From the NCBI GenBank assembly GCA_022561675.1, contig JADFQT010000075.1, positions 1 to 9,684 of the forward strand: a stretch of DNA of 9,684 nt. The letters run 5' to 3'. Position 1 is the first letter of the stretch; every line of letters begins with the position of its first letter. A program made the translations under genes and the position numbers. Shown here in pieces: positions 1 to 6,707 of this stretch. This DNA is from Chloroflexota bacterium. GTDB lineage: Bacteria; Chloroflexota; Dehalococcoidia; Lucifugimonadales; UBA3495. The notes under the pieces were generated by a model. It did no database searches and was not told where the DNA came from. It worked only from the letters and a program-made list of their open reading frames with translations.

Positions 1-2
1 TC

Positions 3-1187
3 CTGATAAACGTGGCCTTCGGGCTGGCGCTATACGGCATGTTCATGAACCGGGGTGGCCCGGTGCCCTCGGTCCACTCCTTCGGCTCCTCCTCCCTGGG
101 AGCGGTCTTCCTGGTGTTCATGGCCATCGGTGTGCTGGTCCCCTTCGCCATCTTCTTCTGGCGTTACAATTCGCTGAAGAGCGCGCAAAACCTGGACTCC
201 ATGCTCTCGCGGGAAGCCGCCTTCCTGGTCAACAACCTGCTGCTCCTGGGGGTAGCTTTTGTCACCCTGTGGGGCACGGTCTACCCGCTGATCTCTGAGT
301 TGGGCACCGGCGAGACGATTACCGTGGCCCGGCCCTTCTACGACCAGGTTAACGGACCGCTGTTCCTGGCGCTGGTGCTGCTCATGGGTATAGGGCCGCT
401 GATACCCTGGCGCCGGGCCAATCTGGCCAGCCTGCGAAGATCGCTGCTCTGGCCAGCCAGCGGCGGACTGGCCACGGTCGTGGCGGTGCTGCTCCTGGGA
501 ATCCGCCAACCTTACGTCCTGATTGGATTCGGCTTATGCGCCCTGGTAACCACCGGCATCGTCTTGGAATGGGCCAGAGGTACCCGGTCCAGGCACCGAT
601 CCTCCGGGGAAATCTACCCGCTGGCTTTCTGGCGGCTGCTCATGGCTAACCGGCCCCGCTACGGAGGCTATGTGGTCCACCTGGCCGTGGTCATGGTGGT
701 CCTGGGCGTGCTGGGAACCACCTTCTTCAGCGTGCAGCGAGATGTGGTGTTGGCGCCGGGCGAGCGGGTTGGCATCGCCGATTACCAAATCGAATACATC
801 GGCACCACCGCCAGCCCCAAGTCGGACCGCACCGAGTTCGTCTCCACGCTGGAGGTTTATCGGGACGGCCGGCTCCTGACCACGATGAATCCCAAGCGCT
901 CCTTTTACCCCTCCTTCAACATGGCTTCCACCCGGGCGGCCATTCGCTCCACTCCGGTGGAAGACCTCTACGTGGTTCCCAGTGAGAACCTGCCCGACGG
1001 CTCGGTGGGGTTTCGCATCCTGGTGAACCCGCTGATGTGGTGGATGTGGGTGGCCGGGCCGGTGCTGATTCTGGGCACAGTCATTGCCCTCTGGCCCCAG
1101 CCGGTCCGTCAGCCAGCCAGCGCGACGTCCCGAGTTCCCGCTCCGGCCAGGCAGCGAACCGCCGCCGCTCAAGCAGCGGATGCGTGA
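3..1187 (+). CDS. ccmF: Cytochrome c haem lyase subunit CcmF, C-terminal part (5' end outside window)
   Basis: This is the C-terminal part of the System I haem lyase CcmF, an integral membrane protein that ligates haem to the CxxCH thiols of apocytochrome c on the outer face of the membrane. The frame is open to the left edge (codons L-I-N precede the GTG at 12), so the gene starts upstream and the WWD haem-handling motif is not in view. Counting from the GTG at 12, the sequence carries the family signature ending in VHSF (H22) and about seven hydrophobic segments, near residues 29-49, 70-92, 113-130, 148-164, 166-186, 217-239 and 340-361. The RPRYGGYVVHL stretch with H223 matches the conserved transmembrane histidine that binds the resident haem b. 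A soluble beta-rich loop (about 240-335) precedes the last helix, as in CcmF. It heads a tight operon, with 12 nt to the CcmI-like gene. The C-terminal tail is Ala/Pro-rich and probably disordered. Confidence 0.93.
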   Translation: MINVAFGLALYGMFMNRGGPVPSVHSFGSSSLGAVFLVFMAIGVLVPFAIFFWRYNSLKSAQNLDSMLSREAAFLVNNLLLLGVAFVTLWGTVYPLISELGTGETITVARPFYDQVNGPLFLALVLLMGIGPLIPWRRANLASLRRSLLWPASGGLATVVAVLLLGIRQPYVLIGFGLCALVTTGIVLEWARGTRSRHRSSGEIYPLAFWRLLMANRPRYGGYVVHLAVVMVVLGVLGTTFFSVQRDVVLAPGERVGIADYQIEYIGTTASPKSDRTEFVSTLEVYRDGRLLTTMNPKRSFYPSFNMASTRAAIRSTPVEDLYVVPSENLPDGSVGFRILVNPLMWWMWVAGPVLILGTVIALWPQPVRQPASATSRVPAPARQRTAAAQAADA

Positions 1188-1199
1188 GCGGGCACAGCT

Positions 1200-1646
1200 A
1201 TGGCAATCATAATCGGGGCAGTTCTGTGTCTGTTGAGCATAGCGGTCCTCCTTTACCCATTCTTTAGAGCCCCGCGGGCAGGGTTGGTAGCCCCTACCCT
1301 GGAAAACGCCGGGCTGAAACACGACGGCGAGTCTCCCCAAGAGCTGGAGTCGGTGTACCAGGCAATCCGAACCCTGCAGCTGGAGCATCAGCTGGGTCGG
1401 ATTCCGGACGGCAGCTACCAGAATCAGCTGGATGCCTATCGTCTAGAAGCAGCGGAAATCTTGAGAAGCCGGGCACTGGCGCGGTCATTAGGGAAGGATG
1501 CCACCCAGGATCCAGATGCCTCGGGAGAATCTGAAGAGGCGGCTTTGGAACGGGAAATTCTGCTGGCCCGGGCCCTGATAGCCCCCGCTCCAATATCCAC
1601 CGGTCCCGTGACGCAGGAATCCTCCAATCCTGAAACCGTCGCCTGA
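1200..1646 (+). CDS. CcmI-like membrane-anchored helical protein of the ccm operon
   Basis: A 148-residue protein. A single N-terminal membrane segment (about residues 2-22) is followed by a basic step (FFRAPR) and then a helical-hairpin region, about residues 47-95, containing LESVYQAIRTLQLEHQLGRI and a second helix QNQLDAYRLEAAEIL. This matches the layout of the N-terminal part of CcmI/CycH, which has one or two membrane helices and a charged helical hairpin of the 'L..E...GRI....Y...L' type. The TPR domain of full CcmI is absent, so at most this is a short CcmI. In proteobacteria CcmI presents apocytochrome to the CcmF/CcmH lyase; here that role is inferred from position and pattern. The tail (100-148) is acidic and low complexity. 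ATG at 1200 lies 12 nt after ccmF with no strong Shine-Dalgarno, suggesting translational coupling. The family call is moderately sure. Confidence 0.65.
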   Translation: MAIIIGAVLCLLSIAVLLYPFFRAPRAGLVAPTLENAGLKHDGESPQELESVYQAIRTLQLEHQLGRIPDGSYQNQLDAYRLEAAEILRSRALARSLGKDATQDPDASGESEEAALEREILLARALIAPAPISTGPVTQESSNPETVA

Positions 1647-1658
1647 AACGATAGAAAC

Positions 1659-2999
1659 ATGAAGACCCGTGTTCTGACCGGTGTTCTGGCACTGACCATC
1701 TTGGCGGCATTCTTGGCTGGCTTCCACTCTTCCCAGGGCAGCCCCCAGCCGGTCGGCGCCCAGATATCCCTCAATCAGGAAACCGTTAATCAGCAAACCG
1801 TTACCCTGGCAGGCCAGGTGGTGAATCGGACCGACGGCGCCACCCTGGAGCCGGGCCTGCGGGTTACCCTTCACTCCTTCAGTCAGACTTCCGGCGTCTT
1901 TCTCAGCCAGGATGCCGCCACCGACGAGTCTGGGAGCTTCTTGTTCCCCGATGTAGAGCTGCTGCAGGAGGGCGGCTACGCCGTTACCACGGATTATGCG
2001 GACACTCGATACAGCACCCTGTTCCGCCCTGAAGACCTGGATGAGCCGGTAGAGTTGGTGGTGTACGAGACTACCCAGGATATATCGGTAATCCGGGTGG
2101 TCCACCAAGCCCTGATCCTGACGGAAGTGGACCCCAGCAAGCAGATGATAACCGCCGCCATTTTCGTCAACCTGTCTAATGAGAGCGACCGGACGTTGCT
2201 GCCCGACCTGACCAACGTGGGCCCCGGTCGTTTCAGCTTCCTACGGTTTTCTCTGCCTCCCCAGGCGGAGGAGTTGGACGTGCAATCCGACCTGGTAGGC
2301 GGCCAAATTATTCCCACGGGCTCCGGATTCGCGATGACCGCGCCCGTTAACCCGGGTGAGCACAACATCAGCTACTCGTTTCGGTTCCCCTACCAGGGCA
2401 ATGCCTTGTCCTATAAGCAGAGCCTGCTTCAGGGCGCCGATGTGTTTCAGGTGCTGATTCCCCAACGGCTTTCGGAAATACAGGTTGAAACCCTGGAGCC
2501 AATGCCGCCATTAAACGCCGCCGGCGCCTCGTACCTGGTTTGGGAAAGGGCGGAGCTGGCTCCCGGCCAGGGAGTCGAGATTGAGTTGGCAAATTTACCC
2601 AGATCCAACCTCCTGTCCCGCTGGGGACGGGCCGCCACCGACGCATCTTTCTGGCAGATTGCTCTGCCCTCAGCAATGGGTGCGGTGCTGGCCGGTCTGC
2701 TAATTTATGGCGGAGTTCTGCGCTTGCCCCGAGCCCTCGCGGGCGATGCGGCTGTGCCCGGAAGGGCGTCTTCAGAGCCAACGCCACCAGGCCGCGCCAG
2801 GCTGATTGGAGAGATCGCCGCCCTTGACGATGGGTTTCAGAAAGGAGGAATTGACCCAGCCACTTACGCCAGCCGTAGAGCGGAGCTGAAAGCCCTGGTC
2901 CTGAATCCGGGGGCTGACCAGAGCAATCAGCAGGACAATCCAGAAGCAGCCACAGAAACCACATCTCCAGGGATCACTTCTGGGGGACCCGACAGATGA
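1659..2999 (+). CDS. Membrane-anchored protein with carboxypeptidase-regulatory-like beta domain, cytochrome c maturation cluster
   Basis: A 446-residue protein I cannot name. It begins with a signal peptide or signal anchor (about 4-21, after the basic MKTR). Residues about 46-137 look like a carboxypeptidase-regulatory (transthyretin-like) beta sandwich, with the typical AGQVVNRTDG opening and a DESGSFLFPDV segment. Residues 138-325 form a second extracytoplasmic beta-rich domain. A membrane helix follows at about 332-352. The cytoplasmic tail (about 380-416) contains a short helical hairpin, LIGEIAALDDGFQKGGIDP then ATYASRRAELKAL, that resembles the hairpin in the preceding CcmI-like protein. 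The C-terminus (417-446) is Gln/Glu/Thr/Ser-rich. ATG at 1659 is 12 nt after the upstream stop, and the stop overlaps the next start (ATGA, 2996-2999). The operon position suggests a role in cytochrome c assembly or in holding the maturation complex at the membrane; that is inference. Confidence 0.7.
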   Translation: MKTRVLTGVLALTILAAFLAGFHSSQGSPQPVGAQISLNQETVNQQTVTLAGQVVNRTDGATLEPGLRVTLHSFSQTSGVFLSQDAATDESGSFLFPDVELLQEGGYAVTTDYADTRYSTLFRPEDLDEPVELVVYETTQDISVIRVVHQALILTEVDPSKQMITAAIFVNLSNESDRTLLPDLTNVGPGRFSFLRFSLPPQAEELDVQSDLVGGQIIPTGSGFAMTAPVNPGEHNISYSFRFPYQGNALSYKQSLLQGADVFQVLIPQRLSEIQVETLEPMPPLNAAGASYLVWERAELAPGQGVEIELANLPRSNLLSRWGRAATDASFWQIALPSAMGAVLAGLLIYGGVLRLPRALAGDAAVPGRASSEPTPPGRARLIGEIAALDDGFQKGGIDPATYASRRAELKALVLNPGADQSNQQDNPEAATETTSPGITSGGPDR

Positions 3000-3622
3000 G
3001 TAAACGAGGATGGCTTTTTCTGCTGTCGGGGATTACGCTGGTCGGGGGTCTGGCTCTGCTGGGATGGGCTTCCCTGACATCCGGCGGTAATCCAGGAGGC
3101 CTGGGGGTCAATAATGAGTTTGGTCAGGTAGACATCTCCTCCAAACCGGCGGCGGAGTTTACTTTAACGCTGAGCACCAGGACCCTCACCAGCGGTACTG
3201 AGCTGTCGCTCTCGGATCTGAGAGGAAAGGTGGTCCTGGTGGATTTCTGGGCATCCTGGTGTACCCCCTGCCGGCAAGAAGCCCCCGCGCTGTCCCAAGT
3301 GTACCTGGAGTATGCCGGCCAGCCGGTGGAGTTCGTCGGTGTCAATATTTGGGACCGGAACCAAGACGCGCTGGATTTCCTGGAGGCGTTCGAGACCACT
3401 TATCCTAACGGAGTGGACGAAGCCGGTAGCATTGCCATCGATTACGGCGTGCGTGGAATTCCGGAAAAGTTTTTCATCGACCAGGATGGCGTGGTGAGGC
3501 AAAAGTTTGTCGGGCCAATGCAGGCCGACGATCTGCGGGCGGCTATTGACGGCCTGCTGAGCGCCGACCCGGCTCCAACTGACCCGGTTCCGGCGAAAGA
3601 TGCTACCATTAACCCCTACTGA
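2996..3622 (+). CDS. ccmG: CcmG/ResA-type membrane-tethered thioredoxin (thiol:disulfide interchange protein)
   Basis: A 208-residue thioredoxin-fold protein tethered by an N-terminal membrane helix (about 6-26), with the catalytic domain outside the membrane. The active site is WASWCTPCRQE (C89, C92). The cis-proline lies in GIPEKFFIDQDG (P156), preceded by YGVRG; this 'YGV.G.PE.F.ID..G' pattern is typical of CcmG/DsbE and ResA rather than of general thioredoxins. These enzymes reduce the disulfide in the CxxCH motif of apocytochrome c, or in CcmH, before haem attachment. The domain runs from about 50 to 190, followed by a Pro-rich tail. Translation is coupled to the previous gene by an ATGA overlap, and it appears to be the last gene of the ccm operon. 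No CcmH or CcdA is visible in the window, so the electron donor must lie elsewhere. TlpA/ResA-like is the safe alternative name. Confidence 0.88.
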   Translation: MSKRGWLFLLSGITLVGGLALLGWASLTSGGNPGGLGVNNEFGQVDISSKPAAEFTLTLSTRTLTSGTELSLSDLRGKVVLVDFWASWCTPCRQEAPALSQVYLEYAGQPVEFVGVNIWDRNQDALDFLEAFETTYPNGVDEAGSIAIDYGVRGIPEKFFIDQDGVVRQKFVGPMQADDLRAAIDGLLSADPAPTDPVPAKDATINPY

Positions 3623-3673
3623 GGCCTCTGGACCGCCGATTCGGTCCCAATAATCCCACCGGTGCCCCCATAT

Positions 3674-3679
3674 AAGGAG
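3674..3679 (+). promoter_or_regulatory. Strong Shine-Dalgarno for the ROK kinase
   Basis: AAGGAG sits 7 nt before the ATG at 3687. It fixes that start over the in-frame ATG at codon 11, which would cut into the nucleotide-binding strand. The presence of a full Shine-Dalgarno contrasts with the weak or coupled starts of the preceding ccm genes and fits a separately translated unit. Confidence 0.7.
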
Positions 3680-3686
3680 CGAAGCA

Positions 3687-4688
3687 ATGCCCCCACCGGA
3701 GCAGGTAGCAGTAGCCATGGATTGGGGTGGAACCTGGGCGCGGGCATCGGTTATCGACCGTCAGGGACGGCTGCTGTGGAGCTCCCGGCGAGGCAACACC
3801 AGCGATCCTGCCCGGGAGGCAATTATCCAAAACGCGACCGAGTTGCTCCGGCAAGGAATCGACTGGGCGCGGGATAAAAGTATTGCCGGTATCGGGGTGG
3901 CGGTGGCCGGTCCGGTGGATGCGGAAACCGGCACCCTGTACGACCCTCCCAACCTGCCCACTTTGAATGGGGTTTCGCTGAAAGCATTATGGGAACCGGA
4001 GTTAGGCTATCCGGTTCATGTCGGCAATGACGCCACCCTGGCAGCCCTGGGAGAGTTTCATTTCGGGGCGGGCAGACAAGCCAGGGACCGGGGGAACCCT
4101 TCCGCCACCCTGGTCTACGTAACCGTCAGCACCGGCATCGGCGGCGGCGTGGTATACCGGGGCAAACCCTTCTTGGGCGCGCACGGCTTGGCCGCAGAGG
4201 TCGGGCATCAGGTAATCGACACCGGGCCGCTGGCACCGGCGTGTCAGTGCGGTAGCTCAGGCTGTCTGGAGGCTCTCGCCTCCGGTACCGCTATCGCCCG
4301 CATCGCCAGAGACCGCCTGGTTCAAGAAGGTCGGGACGGCTTTCTTGTCGAATCCAGTGACCCCACGTCCCTGACAGCGGAGACAGTATTCCAGGCGGCG
4401 GCCCAGGGCGATGGCCTGGCGATAAGCATTCTGGATGACGTTGCTTCCGCCCTTTCGGTAGGCCTGGTCAACCTGCTGCACCTGTACAACCCGGACCTGA
4501 TTGTCCTGGGTGGAGGCGTCACCAACGGCCTGGTGGAGTTGGACCTGGTGGACCAGGTCAGGGACCGGATGCTGGCCCGGGCTATGAGCCGGCGCCATAG
4601 GGACGTGACGCTGGTTACCAGCACTCTGGGCGACGCGGTAGGCATGGTTGGAGCAGCCAGCCTGGTTTGGCAAGAAGTTCAATCCTAA
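3687..4688 (+). CDS. ROK-family sugar kinase (probable glucokinase)
   Basis: A 333-residue ROK (repressor, ORF, kinase) protein without an N-terminal helix-turn-helix, so a kinase rather than a repressor. It should phosphorylate a hexose at O6 using ATP in the cytoplasm. Residues 12-20 (DWGGTWARA) are the phosphate-binding motif. GIGVAVAGPVDAETG (68-82) is the second nucleotide-fold motif. GNDATLAALGE (113-123) holds the catalytic-base aspartate D115. STGIGGGVV (148-156) precedes the ROK zinc and sugar site: EVGH (E171, H174), CQCGSSGCLE (C186, C188, C193, E195). The C-terminal LIVLGGG motif closes the ATP site. Length is normal for glucokinase (about 300-330). Glucose is the likeliest substrate, but N-acetylglucosamine, N-acetylmannosamine or fructose kinases share these motifs. 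It lies 64 nt after ccmG. The spacer has a 6-bp hairpin but no clear terminator, so read-through from the ccm operon is possible. Confidence 0.88.
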   Translation: MPPPEQVAVAMDWGGTWARASVIDRQGRLLWSSRRGNTSDPAREAIIQNATELLRQGIDWARDKSIAGIGVAVAGPVDAETGTLYDPPNLPTLNGVSLKALWEPELGYPVHVGNDATLAALGEFHFGAGRQARDRGNPSATLVYVTVSTGIGGGVVYRGKPFLGAHGLAAEVGHQVIDTGPLAPACQCGSSGCLEALASGTAIARIARDRLVQEGRDGFLVESSDPTSLTAETVFQAAAQGDGLAISILDDVASALSVGLVNLLHLYNPDLIVLGGGVTNGLVELDLVDQVRDRMLARAMSRRHRDVTLVTSTLGDAVGMVGAASLVWQEVQS

Positions 4689-4729
4689 ACTAAGTCCCAC
4701 CTTTACCGAGGTCTTTCGGTTCTCCCCAG

Positions 4730-4806
4730 TGTCATTGCGAACGAAGTGAAGCAATCCCTCCTTACCTTCATGAGATTGCTTCGGGCTAGCGGCCCTCGCA
4801 ATGACA
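4730..4806. repeat. REP-like nested palindrome between convergent genes
   Basis: Two pairs of inverted arms are nested. The outer arm TGTCATTGCGA (4730-4740) is the exact reverse complement of TCGCAATGACA (4796-4806). The inner arm GAAGCAATC (4748-4756) is the exact reverse complement of GATTGCTTC (4774-4782). The whole can fold into a long two-step hairpin on either strand. From memory, repeats of the type 'ATTGCGA...GAAGCAATC...GATTGCTTC...TCGCAATGA' recur in many copies in several bacterial groups, including Chloroflexota and deltaproteobacteria. It sits in the 164-nt gap between the 3' ends of the ROK kinase and the SDR, a typical place for REP/MITE-like elements, and may also work as a bidirectional transcription stop. 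No T-tract follows the hairpin, so terminator function is not claimed. Confidence 0.8.
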
Positions 4807-4852
4807 ATCGAAAGGCCCTGGACCCTTACCCGGTGGCGCCCGGACTAGCCGG

Positions 4853-5620
4853 TTAAACTATGTAACGGCCACCGACTACGTTCATCCGGTCCCCGGTGAT
4901 ATAAGCCGATTCGTCGGAAGCGTAAAACAGGCAGGCGTTGGCAATGTCCTGCACCGTCCCCTGCCGGCCCAAGGGTATGTCCTTAACGTGCTCCGCCGAA
5001 CCGCGCTCCACCGCCTGAAACTCGGGATACCAGTCCGGATTTGCCCGTTGGGTGTCGGTGGAGCCAGGATTGACCATGTTGGCGCGAATGTTGTAGGGAG
5101 CCATCTCCGCGGCCACCGCCCGCATCAACCCCAGCAACCCCGACTTGGCCGCCGTCACGGTGGCGGTCTCCGGCCTCCCGGTGATGGCCGACTGGCCACC
5201 CAGGGCAATGATACTGCCTGCCCGGCGCTCCATCATCCCGGGCAGAACGGCTTTGATCAGATAAAAGGCCGAATCTAGATTGGTCGCAAACACGTGATGC
5301 CACTCTTCGTTGGAAACTTCGAGCACCGGCCGGTGCGGGCGGATGGCCACATTGTTGACCAGCACGTCAATCTTACCCAGAGCATCAATCCCTTCTTGAA
5401 CCATTTGAGAAACCCGCTCCGGATCGGAAACATCTCCCAGCACAGTACAGGTGTTCACGCCCAACTCCCGGCACTGGGCTGCCACCGATTCCAGTTCCTC
5501 CTGGCTGCTGCGGGTATTCAACACCAGGTCAGCACCCTCTCGGGCGAAGGTCAGGGCCACCTGCCGGCCGATATTTCGGCTGGCGCCGGTAATCAAGGCC
5601 GTCTTACCTTCCAATCGCAT
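4853..5620 (-). CDS. SDR-fold protein (short-chain dehydrogenase family) with degenerate catalytic Ser/Tyr
   Basis: A 255-residue classical-length SDR. The Rossmann motif is TGASRNIG (11-18; the usual middle Gly is Asn). The adenine-site aspartate is in LGDVSD (D63), NNVAI (89-93) replaces NNAG, and the structural Asn of helix 4 is N114 in ATNLDSAF. Oligomer and C-terminal motifs NPGSTDT (184-190) and ITGDRMNVVGG (241-251) are present. In the active site the lysine is kept (K159), but the position four residues before it, normally Tyr, is V155, and the position 13 before that, normally Ser, is G142. No tyrosine occurs between residues 120 and 176, so the FabI-type spacing is not met either. 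Ordinary oxidoreductase chemistry is therefore doubtful; a cofactor-binding, structural or altered activity is possible. GGGAG 6 nt upstream supports the start. It lies 76 nt downstream of the PAS gene on the same strand and may be cotranscribed. Substrate unknown. Confidence 0.85.
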   Translation of the reverse strand: MRLEGKTALITGASRNIGRQVALTFAREGADLVLNTRSSQEELESVAAQCRELGVNTCTVLGDVSDPERVSQMVQEGIDALGKIDVLVNNVAIRPHRPVLEVSNEEWHHVFATNLDSAFYLIKAVLPGMMERRAGSIIALGGQSAITGRPETATVTAAKSGLLGLMRAVAAEMAPYNIRANMVNPGSTDTQRANPDWYPEFQAVERGSAEHVKDIPLGRQGTVQDIANACLFYASDESAYITGDRMNVVGGRYIV

Positions 5621-5696
5621 GGCATTCTCCCAAAAAGCTGCTTACCAGATTTCTTACTGGGAGACTAGCATAGGAGTCGGGTTGGAGCAAACTGAA

Positions 5697-6494
5697 TCAT
5701 CGGCCAACGGTCCAGGCATCCGCCGCCAGGGAAACGAGTTCGGACAGCGTATGGTCGATGCTCCGCACTGCCGGGAGGAACTCGTCTCGCTGCTCATAGG
5801 CGACGTCCAATAGTTCCACTTGCGTTTTTACCAGAGCTTTTAGATTTGCTGAAATATCTTGAGCTGCCTTCAGGAAAGACGCTGTTACTTCGATACCCAA
5901 CTTGTAGCCTTCCGCCCCTGCCTCGCCGGGGGTCCCAACCGCGTTCGAAATTTGGGTGTTGTCTCCTGATAGGATTCCTGCCAATTCCCGGCGCGTTTCG
6001 CCCAGGCGGGACAGGACCCGAAGCGTACTCGAAGCCATCTTCCACTGGCCCGGGTCGTGATAATAAATAGCCGCGAGATTCTCCTCATTTCCATAGGGGC
6101 CAAGAATCCTCTCCGCGTCGAGCAGCAATTCGAGAACCTTACCGTTTTTGGCCACGAACTGGTATCCCACGTTGCGAACGTTGCCGAACTTCCAGAAGGA
6201 GGGCAGGTTAACGGAGACGGCCCGCGCTCGAGATTCCGCGGTCAGAAAGTCGGTAGACTTTCTGCCCAGAACCTCATCAGGCTCATAACCCAACTCCTCC
6301 AGCCACTTCTGGTTTACCTTGAGCAACTTCCCATCTGCATCTATGGAATGCAGCATCACCGGAGCGTTTTCAAATAGGCTATCGTAGGTCTTTTCCAACG
6401 CCAATACTGAATCTGCTATTTTTTTATGGTTGTAAGGTTCGGCGACCCCTACGCCCTCCCAATCCTTTACCACCGGACATCCACTCTGGTTCAT
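5697..6494 (-). CDS. Stand-alone PAS-domain sensory protein
   Basis: A 265-residue soluble protein. A PAS domain spans about residues 33-148. It has the usual entry LEKTYDSLFENAPVMLHSID, the core VNQKWLEELGYEPDEVLGR, then DFLTAESRA, and finally a strand pair ending near LAAIYYHDPGQW. This is the layout of PAS domains of the PAS_4/PAS_9 kind that bind small ligands or haem, or act as signal relays. The C-terminal 115 residues are mainly helical (SSTLRVLSRLGETRRELAGI and ITASFLKA-like segments, then KTQVELLDVAYEQRDEFL). They contain no HATPase, GGDEF, EAL, response-regulator or DNA-binding motif that I can see. It is thus an orphan sensor that must act through a partner. No membrane segment is present. 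The ATG at 6494 has only a weak Shine-Dalgarno, so the first 20 residues are less certain. Base composition looks a little more AT-rich than the neighbours. Confidence 0.75.
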   Translation of the reverse strand: MNQSGCPVVKDWEGVGVAEPYNHKKIADSVLALEKTYDSLFENAPVMLHSIDADGKLLKVNQKWLEELGYEPDEVLGRKSTDFLTAESRARAVSVNLPSFWKFGNVRNVGYQFVAKNGKVLELLLDAERILGPYGNEENLAAIYYHDPGQWKMASSTLRVLSRLGETRRELAGILSGDNTQISNAVGTPGEAGAEGYKLGIEVTASFLKAAQDISANLKALVKTQVELLDVAYEQRDEFLPAVRSIDHTLSELVSLAADAWTVGR

Positions 6495-6583
6495 GTACCC
6501 TAAACTGTCCTCCCAACCTCTAGTCTACCAATTAGATGCAATCCAGCTGCTATCGGTGTCACCCCGGACAGCTACTCGCCAGC

Positions 6584-6612
6584 TTGACATCGAAAATCGG
6601 CTTTGTTACCAT
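6584..6612 (+). promoter_or_regulatory. Sigma70-type promoter (consensus -35, extended -10) for thrC
   Basis: TTGACA (6584-6589) is a perfect -35 hexamer. After a 17-nt spacer comes TACCAT (6607-6612), a 4/6 match to the -10, preceded by TG at 6604-6605, which gives an extended -10 (TGT-TACCAT). Transcription would begin near 6619 and leave a leader of about 90 nt before the proposed TTG start at 6708. The promoter lies in the divergent spacer between the PAS gene and thrC and reads only rightwards. It overlaps the longest possible reading frame (TTG at 6603), which argues against that upstream start. Confidence 0.6.
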
Positions 6613-6691
6613 CAGCCCTATCTCCCAGCCCAATTTCCCAGCCGGTTTCCCCTGCTAAGAATTCCCTTATTCTATTGGCTTGGCCAGCTTC

Positions 6692-6696
6692 GGAGG
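6692..6696 (+). promoter_or_regulatory. Shine-Dalgarno that decides the thrC start
   Basis: GGAGG lies 11 nt before TTG 6708. The longest open frame begins at TTG 6603 inside the promoter, and its first 35 codons read as low-complexity Pro/Ser-rich sequence with no family resemblance. The next TTG (6717) is 20 nt from GGAGG, too far. An ATG at 6721 is out of frame and hits a stop two codons later. TTG 6708 is therefore the best start. Confidence 0.6.
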
Positions 6697-6707
6697 ATTT
6701 AAAGACA

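Noticed and set aside
534..1388. Long minus-strand open frame (284 codons) opposite ccmF
   Set aside because: It is a mirror of the GC-rich ccmF coding strand. Its translation is low-complexity and rich in Gly/His/Gln/Arg with no family motif, while the plus strand carries clear CcmF signatures.
3630..3647. Hairpin GGACCG/CGGTCC after ccmG as a rho-independent terminator
   Set aside because: The stem is only 6 bp with a 6-nt loop and is followed by CAATAATCCC, not a T-tract. It may be a weak pause, not a supported terminator.
3671..3676. TATAAG upstream of the ROK kinase as a -10 box
   Set aside because: It overlaps the Shine-Dalgarno and lies only about 10 nt from the start codon; no -35 is seen at a suitable distance.
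4705..4720. Hairpin ACCGA/TCGGT just after the ROK kinase as a terminator
   Set aside because: A 5-bp stem followed by TCTCCCC with no run of T; too weak to call.
4730..4806. CRISPR repeat
   Set aside because: Only one copy with nested inverted arms; there is no series of direct repeats with spacers.
6495..6602. Promoter for the PAS gene on the minus strand
   Set aside because: I found no pair of -35/-10 hexamers with acceptable spacing; single weak matches such as TAGACT are not enough.
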